This document shows positions 56,800-64,000 of a DNA stretch of 64,000 nt, in pieces (position 1 is the stretch's first letter; each line of letters begins with the position of its first letter). The translations under genes and the position numbers were made by a program. The notes beneath the pieces were generated by a model. That model saw only the letters and a program-made list of their open reading frames with translations. It was not told the origin of the DNA and searched no databases. Location: NCBI GenBank assembly GCA_016703535.1, contig JADJBV010000001.1, positions 1,550,001-1,614,000 of the forward strand, read 5' to 3'. This DNA is from Deltaproteobacteria bacterium. Its GTDB lineage: Bacteria; Myxococcota; Kuafuiibacteriia; Kuafuiibacteriales; Kuafuiibacteriaceae.

Positions 56800-57720
56800 A
56801 TGTGCCGGTGGCTGCTGCCGCTTTTGTTCCTCCAGACCGGGTGTGCCTCCTTGGCGACCGGGGCCTTGGCCAACGCCCTTTCAGGTTCGGGTGGGGTCTA
56901 CGGGCAAGATGAAGATCCACAGCTGGTGGCGGCCGCGGTCCCCTTCGCCTTGAAGACCATGGAGGGGGTCCTCGTCGAACAGCCGGAGCACGTGGGACTC
57001 TTGACCGCCTTGACCGCAGGGTTCGTGCAGTACGGCTACGCCTTCGTGTTGCCCGAAGCCGAACAGATCGCCGAAAGCGACTTCGAGCGATCACTCCTCA
57101 TCAAGAAGAGGGCCCGGCGCTTTTTCCTTCGGGCCGAGGGTTACGGTTGGCGCGGAATGGAGGCGGCCCACGAGGGGTTCCAGGCGGCGTTGTCGGCGGA
57201 TCCCCAGGTGGCCTTGGCGATGCTCGAGCCCGAAGACGTGCCGCTCCTCTACTGGACCACGGCCGCGGGTGCACTCCAGATCGGCATCTCCAACCTGGAT
57301 CCCAAGGCCTTGGCCGAACTCCCGACGGTGCAGGCGATGTTGGCCCGGGCCCTTGAGCTCGACGAGGGCTACAACGACGGCGTGCTCCACGAGTTGGCCT
57401 TTACGCTGGAGCTGGCGGTGCCGGGCGGCAGCAAAGAGAAGGCCCTGGTCCACTATCAAAGGGCCCTCGAACTTTCGGGCGGCCGGCGCGCCTCGACCTT
57501 CGTGGGTTACGCCGAGGCCTATTGCGTGAAGGCCCAAGACCGGAAGGCCTTCGACCAAGCCCTCGAGCAGGCCTTGGCCATCGACGTCGACCAACACCCG
57601 AACGACCGCCTGGCGAACGTCATCGCCCAAGACAAAGCCCGGCGACTGCAAGCGGCCGCCGATGATCTGATCCTGGACTTGGGGCCCGCCGAAGACGGCC
57701 CCACCCCGGAAGGAAGTTAA
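56800..57720 (+). CDS. TatT-type TRAP-associated TPR lipoprotein
   Basis: The 306-residue protein has a lipoprotein signal (LPLLFLQTGC; lipidated Cys at 15) and the TatT family layout: VAAAVPFALKTMEGVLVEQPEH, GFVQYGYAFV, KKRARRFFLRAEGYGWRG, then YWTTAAGALQIG and helical repeats. TatT proteins are trimeric TPR lipoproteins that couple to TRAP substrate-binding proteins (as in Treponema Tp0956). The dctP gene follows by three bases. It starts 12 bases after thiD. Confidence 0.85.
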   Translation: MCRWLLPLLFLQTGCASLATGALANALSGSGGVYGQDEDPQLVAAAVPFALKTMEGVLVEQPEHVGLLTALTAGFVQYGYAFVLPEAEQIAESDFERSLLIKKRARRFFLRAEGYGWRGMEAAHEGFQAALSADPQVALAMLEPEDVPLLYWTTAAGALQIGISNLDPKALAELPTVQAMLARALELDEGYNDGVLHELAFTLELAVPGGSKEKALVHYQRALELSGGRRASTFVGYAEAYCVKAQDRKAFDQALEQALAIDVDQHPNDRLANVIAQDKARRLQAAADDLILDLGPAEDGPTPEGS

Positions 57721-57723
57721 GCC

Positions 57724-58740
57724 ATGAAGCCCTCTCGACTCGCCACTACGACCCTGATCTTGGCCGCCGCCATGGTCGCCGCCCCCGCGGTCCACGCTGA
57801 GAAGGAGCTCAAGATCAAGTTGGGCACCATGGCTCCGGAAGGATCACCTTGGTTCAACTCCCTGCAGCGCATGGCCCAGCGCTGGAAGGAGGTCTCCGGC
57901 GGCAAGGTCACGCTGAAGGTCTATCCGGGCGGCGTCGCCGGCGACGAAGGGGACATGGTCCGCAAGATCCGGATCGGTCAACTCCACGCGGCGACGGTCA
58001 CCGGCGTCGGTTTGGGCCGGATCCACCGGGCCACCTACGCACTTCAGCTGCCGATGGCGATGCAGTCCTACGAAGAGCTGGACTACGTGCGCGATCGGCT
58101 GGGCCCAGAGATCGCGGGCGAACTCGAGAAGGGTGGGGTGGTGGTGCTCAGCTGGGGCGACGCCGGCTGGGTCCACTTCTTCTCCAAGACGCCGGCCAAC
58201 ACGCCGGCCGAGCTGCGCAAGCTGAAGATGTTCCTCTGGTCCGGTGATCCCGAGGCCGAGGCCGCTTGGCGCGCCGCTCAGTTCAACCCGGTGCCGATGT
58301 CCGCCACCGACGTGATGTCGGGCCTGCAGACCGGCCTCATCGAGTGGTACGGCACCACCGCCTTGTTCGCCATGACCTCCCAATGGGCCAACCAGACCCC
58401 AAACATGGTCAAGATCAACTGGGCTCCGCTGAACGGCGCCACGGTGATCGCCAAAAGTGAGTGGGACAAGGTCGATCCGGCCCTTCGTCCCAAGCTCCTC
58501 GAGATCGCCAAAGAAGAAGGCGACAAACTCAAGCTCGAGATCCGCAAGCTCGGGGAGGACGCGGTCGCCACCATGAAGAACAAAAACATGAAGGTCTACG
58601 AGCCGACCGCCGCGGACATCGTCGAGTGGCAGAAGGTCGCCGAGGCCGCCTACCCCAAGATCCGCGGCCCGGTGGTCCCCGAACACTACTTCGACGAGGT
58701 CCTGCGCTTGGCCAAAGAGTACCGGGCCCAGAAGAAGTAG
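57724..58740 (+). CDS. TRAP transporter solute-binding protein, DctP family
   Basis: The 338-residue periplasmic protein has a signal peptide (TLILAAAMVAAPAVHA) and DctP features: IKLGTMAPEGSPWFNSLQRM, VYPGGVAGDEGDMVRKIRIG, LQLPMAMQSYEEL and a ligand-facing VMSGLQTGLIEWYGTT. The usual carboxylate-binding Arg region is not obvious by eye, so the ligand may not be a simple carboxylate. It forms a pair with TatT. The DctQ/DctM membrane subunits are not in the window. Confidence 0.9.
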   Translation: MKPSRLATTTLILAAAMVAAPAVHAEKELKIKLGTMAPEGSPWFNSLQRMAQRWKEVSGGKVTLKVYPGGVAGDEGDMVRKIRIGQLHAATVTGVGLGRIHRATYALQLPMAMQSYEELDYVRDRLGPEIAGELEKGGVVVLSWGDAGWVHFFSKTPANTPAELRKLKMFLWSGDPEAEAAWRAAQFNPVPMSATDVMSGLQTGLIEWYGTTALFAMTSQWANQTPNMVKINWAPLNGATVIAKSEWDKVDPALRPKLLEIAKEEGDKLKLEIRKLGEDAVATMKNKNMKVYEPTAADIVEWQKVAEAAYPKIRGPVVPEHYFDEVLRLAKEYRAQKK

Positions 58741-58964
58741 CGGGGGCCGAACCTTGGGGCTGGAGGTCCAGCTCCGCTTCGACGCCGCCCTTGACGCAGG
58801 GCCCACCGGGTGGCCGCGCCGGTCGTCGAGCACGACCTCGATGATCCGATGGGTAGTCCACCCGAACGTCTGGGCCCCGAGGTGCGGGTCGGGATCGCTC
58901 GAACCGTGACGGGTCTCCGTCGCCTTTGTGGGAGGCCCACTCGCTGGGGCCGCCGGCCTTCGCT

Positions 58965-59270
58965 TCAGCTGGAGGTCCCGATCTCGTCCCGGGGCTCGAC
59001 CAGGTGGATCGTCCCGCCGCTCAAGGCGCCCACTCGATACAACCCATGGGCCAACACCTGCGGGGGTCCCAAAAGTTGAACGCTGCCGGCCCGCACCGCC
59101 GCTTGGCGGATCGCGTCGACCAACGAAGCGGCGACGGCGCCATCTTCGATGTCAGCTTCGGAGAGATCCAAGACGGCGGGGGCGTCGGCTGGCCCTAGGC
59201 CCGCCAACTGCTCACCAAACAGGGCGGCGACCTCCCGGCCGACCAGGCCTCTCAGCACCAGCCGGCTCAT
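58965..59270 (-). CDS. STAS-like protein
   Basis: The 101-residue protein has the alternating pattern of a STAS domain: VGREVAALFGEQLAG, then AVLDLSEADIEDGAVAASLV where a conserved serine/Asp-Leu-Ser block is expected, and VQLLGPPQVLAHGLYRVG. STAS domains serve as anti-sigma-factor antagonists or transporter regulators. No RsbW-like kinase gene is seen next to it. It starts five bases after the ferredoxin gene on the same strand, so the two form an operon. Confidence 0.5.
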   Translation of the reverse strand: MSRLVLRGLVGREVAALFGEQLAGLGPADAPAVLDLSEADIEDGAVAASLVDAIRQAAVRAGSVQLLGPPQVLAHGLYRVGALSGGTIHLVEPRDEIGTSS

Positions 59271-59274
59271 CGCC

Positions 59275-59823
59275 TCAGGTGCCGGTGGCTTCTTCTTCGG
59301 GCAACACGTTGCCGACCGGCACCGAGGTCGACCACCGTCGCCAGTCGATCTCTTGTTGCCGTTCGGGGGGCCGGGCCAAAACGGCCTGGGTCAACCACTC
59401 GGGGGCGCCGTCTTTGGGGAAGATGAAGATCGCGTCGTAAGGGCAGGCCCACTCGCAGATCCGGCAGCCGGTGCACTTCTTTTCGTCGACCACGCAGACG
59501 CCGTGGAACGAACCACCCATCGGGTGTTCGACGATCCGCAGGGCGTCGAAGGGGCACTCGTCGACGCACTTTTCGCAGCCGACGCAGTTGATCTCGTCGA
59601 CGAAGGCAAAGGGCCAGCTCTTCTTCTTCTTGAACTCGATTCGGTCGCCGACATTGTTGAAGATGGCGTTGTCGGCGCAGACCGGAGCGCAGGCGCCGCA
59701 GTCGATGCACAGGTCAGGATCGATGTCGTGCAGGCCCTTCCGGGCCCCCTTGATCGCGTCGGTCGGGCAGCGCTTCACGCAGGCGGTGCAACCGGTGCAG
59801 TCTTCGACGATCGTGTAGGCCAT
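59275..59823 (-). CDS. Ferredoxin with four [4Fe-4S]-type cysteine clusters
   Basis: From ATG 59823 the 182-residue protein has four CxxCxxCxxxC/P-type motifs: CTGCTACVKRCP, CIDCGACAPVCAD, CVGCEKCVDECP and CTGCRICEWACP, enough for four [4Fe-4S] clusters. There are no NuoI-type membrane or quinone-binding features, so it is a soluble electron carrier or an oxidoreductase subunit. The start MAYTIVEDC was preferred over a longer frame. It is upstream of the STAS-like gene on the same strand. The electron donor is unknown. Confidence 0.87.
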   Translation of the reverse strand: MAYTIVEDCTGCTACVKRCPTDAIKGARKGLHDIDPDLCIDCGACAPVCADNAIFNNVGDRIEFKKKKSWPFAFVDEINCVGCEKCVDECPFDALRIVEHPMGGSFHGVCVVDEKKCTGCRICEWACPYDAIFIFPKDGAPEWLTQAVLARPPERQQEIDWRRWSTSVPVGNVLPEEEATGT

Positions 59824-59892
59824 CGTTGCCCCCACTAAGCGGACCCACAGGGCAGACGTCAAGTGGGAGATTTGGGCGGATCTCTTCGGGAA

Positions 59893-60753
59893 TCAGTGCT
59901 TTGGCAGGGCCTTCAGCACCGCTCGGCCGCTGCGGATCACCACCTTGAACTCGACCGACTTGGCCCCGGTCTCTTTCATCAGCTTGGGCACCTGCTTGCG
60001 CAGGGCCGCGGCCATGTCCTCGTAACGAAGGTCCACCTGTTCCCCGCATCGTTTTCGAGCGCTGACGTAGGTCTGGTAGAGCTTTCGGAGGGTCGGTTCG
60101 GTCAAATCGTCGGCCGAGGCCGCCCGAGGTCGGGCCATCCCGCTGGCGGTCTCCCCGATGGGACCGGACTTTCCTCCGGTTTCCGCGGCCGACTTGCCGG
60201 CCTGCAGCGCTGCTCCGGTCAGGGCTTGGCCCTCACCCGGGACGCCGGCCCGTAGATCTTTGGTCAAGGCCCCCGACACCCCGGCGCCGGCCTTCTTTTT
60301 GGCCTCGGCCAGGGCCTTGGCCTCCAGCTCGGCCTCCCGGCGTTTCGCCTTGGCCAGGTCGCGTTTGTAGGTGCCTTCCTCTTTTTGCCGGTTGATCCGC
60401 TCCCAGTAGTTTTCGAGCGAGACCAACCGGGCCTTCAGCTGCTGGATCTTGAACTTGAGGGCGGTGTTTTTGGGCTTGGCCTCTTGCCATCGCCGTAGGG
60501 TGGACTTGATCAGGTCCCGCTGGGTGACCGGCTCCAGCTTTTCGACCCCCATGAAATAAAGTTCATAGGTGGCCTTGAGTTCGTTCAGGTCCTTTTCGAT
60601 CTGCTCGACCTCGGCCTGGATCTCCTTGTCGACCGCGGCCCGGCTGGCGTCTTCCTTGTCCTTGTCGGAGCCCTTGCGTTCGCCACCGAAGAGGCCCTTG
60701 TCCTTGCCGCCTCCCGCCTTTTGTAAGGTGGCCACGCTCTCCTTGGGTACCAA
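59893..60753 (-). CDS. MXAN_5187-type coiled-coil protein
   Basis: The protein is Lys/Glu-rich and helical. The core LEPVTQRDLIKSTLRRW, AKPKNTALKFKIQQL and NYWERINRQKEEGTYKRD matches the conserved region of MXAN_5187-type proteins of Myxococcota, and the C-terminus (LYQTYVSARKRCGE, FKVVIRSGRAVLKALPK) is the second conserved part, joined by an Ala/Gly-rich linker. The start is uncertain: TTG 60753 gives 286 residues, while the open frame continues as an Arg/Pro-rich shadow of the divergent gene. Function unknown. Confidence 0.65.
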   Translation of the reverse strand: MVPKESVATLQKAGGGKDKGLFGGERKGSDKDKEDASRAAVDKEIQAEVEQIEKDLNELKATYELYFMGVEKLEPVTQRDLIKSTLRRWQEAKPKNTALKFKIQQLKARLVSLENYWERINRQKEEGTYKRDLAKAKRREAELEAKALAEAKKKAGAGVSGALTKDLRAGVPGEGQALTGAALQAGKSAAETGGKSGPIGETASGMARPRAASADDLTEPTLRKLYQTYVSARKRCGEQVDLRYEDMAAALRKQVPKLMKETGAKSVEFKVVIRSGRAVLKALPKH

Positions 60754-60866
60754 AGCACCGGCCCCAGCGCCAGCAGGGCCGCCCCAAAACCCCAGCCTTC
60801 GACTCGGGCCCCCGTAGAGGTCCGCCCCGTCTCCCCGGGGTGGGCCTCGGGTGGTAGGGTCCGCCG

Positions 60867-61553
60867 GTGTTTGCCGTGGGGTTGTGGCTCTTCGCCCACG
60901 TGCCGTTGTTGCTGGATCCGGCCGGCGCCGCCCAAAAATTGGAGCAGCTCGAGCCCCCGGGCCTGCGGGCCGAGGCCGCGTTGTTGCTCCACGAACCGAG
61001 CCGGGGCCTCGACGCGGTCGGGCGCCTGCCCGAGGGCCCTCGGAGGCTACGCCTGGAGCTGGACCTGAAGCTGGTCGCCGGGGACCTGGTCGGCGCCGAA
61101 CGGGCCGCCGCCGCCCTCGGCGAAGCACCCGGCTGGGCGATCCACTCGGCGTGGCAGGGCCGGGCCATCGACAGCGCCCGGAACCGTCGCCGGGTCCGTC
61201 ACTTTGGCCTGGCGATGTTTGCGGTCACCCTGGCGGCCTTGGCCCTGGGGGGGGCTCGGGAGCTCCTAAAGCCCTCGAGGGAGACCCTGATGGGGGCGGC
61301 TGGGCTGTTTTTGGCGTCGTGGCTGGGCCAGCAGGGCAGCCCGTTTGGGGGCCAGGTCCTGGGTCTCCTGGGGGCGGCCTTGTGGGCCTTGACCCACGCC
61401 GCGGCGGCGGCCCGGCGCCGGGTCGAGCCCAGCGGACGAGGGCGGGCGCTGCTGATGGCCTTGGTGGTGGTGGGCCTGGGTGGGGTGATGTTGGCGGCCC
61501 TCAGCCAGGTGGGACCGGCGGACCTGATGGCCCGGGCGCTTGGTCGAGGTTGA
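60867..61553 (+). CDS. Hypothetical membrane protein
   Basis: From a GTG start with GGTAGGG upstream, the 228-residue product has an N-terminal hydrophobic segment (MFAVGLWLFAHVPLLL), a helical Arg/Glu-rich domain (residues 20-110) and three or four further hydrophobic helices (LAMFAVTLAALALGG, MGAAGLFLASWLG, VLGLLGAALWALTH, ALLMALVVVGLGGVMLAAL). No family is recognised. It lies 35 bases before nuoE on the same strand, but nothing shows that it is part of complex I. Confidence 0.6.
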   Translation: MFAVGLWLFAHVPLLLDPAGAAQKLEQLEPPGLRAEAALLLHEPSRGLDAVGRLPEGPRRLRLELDLKLVAGDLVGAERAAAALGEAPGWAIHSAWQGRAIDSARNRRRVRHFGLAMFAVTLAALALGGARELLKPSRETLMGAAGLFLASWLGQQGSPFGGQVLGLLGAALWALTHAAAAARRRVEPSGRGRALLMALVVVGLGGVMLAALSQVGPADLMARALGRG

Positions 61554-61588
61554 CCCCCAGGGCGGGTCGGCCTAAGCACCCATCCCGG

Positions 61589-62468
61589 ATGGCTCTCTCC
61601 TTTACCGACGCGGATCGGGCCGAGATCCAAAAGATCATCGGCAAGTACCCGCACAAAGCCGCGGCCCTCCTCCCGGTCCTGCACCTGGCCCAGGAGCGAT
61701 TTGGTCACCTGGCCCCCGAGGTCCAGACCTTGGTGGCCCACCTCCTCGACGTGGCGCCGACCCGGGTCCGGGAGGTGGTGACCTTCTACGAGATGTACCA
61801 CGAGCACGCCGAGGGCCAGTTCCACCTCGAGTTGTGCACCAACATCTCGTGCCACCTCGCCGGATCCGACGCGGTCATGGACCACCTGAAGCAACGCCTC
61901 GGGATCCAGATCGGCCACCAGACCGAAGACGGCATGTTCAGCCTGATGGAGGCCGAGTGCCTGGCCTCCTGCGGCTCGGGCCCGATGATGAAGGTCGGGA
62001 TGGACTACTACGAGCAGCTGACGCCGGCCGCTTGTGACGCCTTGATCGACCAGTTCAAGAAGGAGGCGCCGGCCCTGAGCGGGCGCCACTACCACTGCGC
62101 GAAGGCCGGGCCCCACGTCGGCCCGGTGACCGGACACGCCGCCAAGTTGTTGCCGATCGTCCCTCAGTCTCCGCCGGCGCCCGCGACCCCGCCGGCCCCT
62201 TCGGCGCCCGTCGCGCCCCCCGCGCCCGCGGCCTGCGCCCGCGGCCCCCGCTGCGCCCCCGGCGCCTGCCGCTGTTGCGCCGCCCGCCGCGCCCGCATCG
62301 CCCGCCGCGGTGGCTCCCGCTCCGACTGGGGCTCCGGCGGCGCCACCGCCGATCCCGACCGCGACCACCGCCTCCACGCCCCCGACGCCTTCGGGCTCGG
62401 CGGCCCCGGCCTCCGACGGCAAGGCCAGCCTGCCGTCCTTCGATCCCAAGGTCCCGAAGCGGGAGTAA
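61589..62468 (+). CDS. nuoE: NADH-quinone oxidoreductase subunit E, with a frameshift in its Pro/Ala-rich tail
   Basis: The thioredoxin-like domain is intact to about residue 165, with HLAQERFGHLAP, REVVTFYEMYHEH and the [2Fe-2S] ligands in LCTNISC and ECLASC. It docks on NuoF to pass electrons from NADH. A Pro/Ala-rich tail follows. As read, this frame would continue to 62620, deep inside nuoF. A one-base change near 62232, between two GCGCCCGCGGCC units, moves the reading into a frame that runs as Pro/Ala/Thr-rich sequence and stops at 62468, three bases before nuoF. Coordinates assume that correction. Confidence 0.8.
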
Positions 62469-62471
62469 ATC

Positions 62472-63812
<1,341 letters not shown>

Positions 63813-63822
63813 GGAGCCTGAC

Positions 63823-64000
63823 GTGGGATTTACGCCAGAAGCCCTGTTGTTTGCGGTCTTTTCGGTGTCTTCGGTGATCGCCGCCCTCGGGGTGGTGGTG
63901 ATCCGGGACCCGGTCAAGGCCGCCCTGTCCTTGATCGCCTGCTTCTTTTCGATCAGCTGCCTCTTCGTGCTGCAGAGCGCCGAGTTGTTGGCGGTGTTGG
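63823..64000 (+). CDS. nuoJ: NADH-quinone oxidoreductase subunit J (3' truncated by the window)
   Basis: The 59 visible codons from a GTG start read MGFTPEALLFAVFSV, then VVIRDPVKAALSLI, FFSISCLFVLQSAELLAV. The RDPVKAAL and FVLQSAELLA blocks match the first helices of NuoJ, which lies in the membrane arm of complex I. AAGGAG at 63811-63816 is a strong ribosome binding site. The rest of the gene is outside the window. Confidence 0.88.
   Translation, partial: MGFTPEALLFAVFSVSSVIAALGVVVIRDPVKAALSLIACFFSISCLFVLQSAELLAVL

Noticed and set aside
59275..59823. Ferredoxin as the missing nuoI
   Set aside because: It has four Cys clusters rather than the two of NuoI, lies on the opposite strand from nuoEFJ and is paired with a STAS-like gene.
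60754..61128. N-terminal extension of the MXAN_5187-type protein
   Set aside because: It is an Arg/Pro-rich shadow of the divergent membrane-protein gene.

Overview
The window is about two-thirds G+C, densely coded on both strands, and contains no rRNA, tRNA, CRISPR array or insertion sequence that I can see. Gene content points to a Myxococcota-like 'deltaproteobacterial' lineage: four Hanks-type Ser/Thr kinases, FHA readers, a protein with the MXAN_5187-type C-terminal region, a TatT/DctP TRAP pair, a DUF1800/DUF1501 secreted pair and many lipoproteins and PEGA-type proteins. This assignment is inferred from gene families, not from a marker-gene comparison.

Layout. 1-1.6 kb: tail of an iron/B12-type ABC ATPase, a DEDDh exonuclease and a small membrane-anchored protein. 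1.6-8.9 kb (minus): a tightly overlapping run for muropeptide recycling (serine hydrolase, LD-carboxypeptidase), a degenerate SMC/YhaN-like membrane protein, tlyA, a polyprenyl diphosphate synthase, xseB, an RBBP9-like hydrolase and xseA. 8.9-16.1 kb (plus): a DUF4124 coiled-coil protein, gyrA with two small followers, a terminator, and an oversized GMC oxidoreductase. 16.1-23.9 kb (minus): a five-gene envelope operon, PBP1A - phosphodiester glycosidase-like - secreted propeller-like protein - degenerate oligopeptide-binding-like protein - NtrY-like histidine kinase. 24-39.9 kb: the most distinctive part, a phospho-signalling island with four Ser/Thr kinases (one carrying a second, degenerate kinase domain beyond its membrane helix), an FHA-winged-helix protein, an FHA-GAF-HD-GYP protein, a lipoprotein/DUF1800/DUF1501 export unit, and a lipoprotein plus PEGA-like membrane protein pair.

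39.9-52.5 kb: an AdoMet decarboxylase, Fur, a PabA/TrpG amidotransferase, a homodimeric-type pyruvate dehydrogenase E1, dtd, a PH-like membrane protein, a PEGA protein, the MoxR-DUF58-transglutaminase operon and a NupC-type nucleoside transporter. 52.5-55.3 kb looks accessory: a nucleotidyltransferase with its small overlapping partner, a helical hypothetical, a noncoding stretch with RNase P-RNA-like words, and an unrecognised two-gene cassette. 55.4-58.7 kb: a secreted protein, thiD, then tatT-dctP without a permease. 59-64 kb: a 4x[4Fe-4S] ferredoxin with a STAS-like partner, an MXAN_5187-type protein, a membrane protein, and the start of a complex I operon in which nuoE (apparently frameshifted in a Pro/Ala tail) and nuoF run directly into nuoJ.

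How the parts fit: the kinases, FHA readers, the c-di-GMP phosphodiesterase and the FHA-winged-helix protein could form input-to-output chains from the envelope to transcription and c-di-GMP. No PP2C phosphatase is visible in the window. A separate curiosity is a repeated 14-base hairpin word, GCAAG-N4-CTTGC, found six times, all inside genes or at a gene junction.
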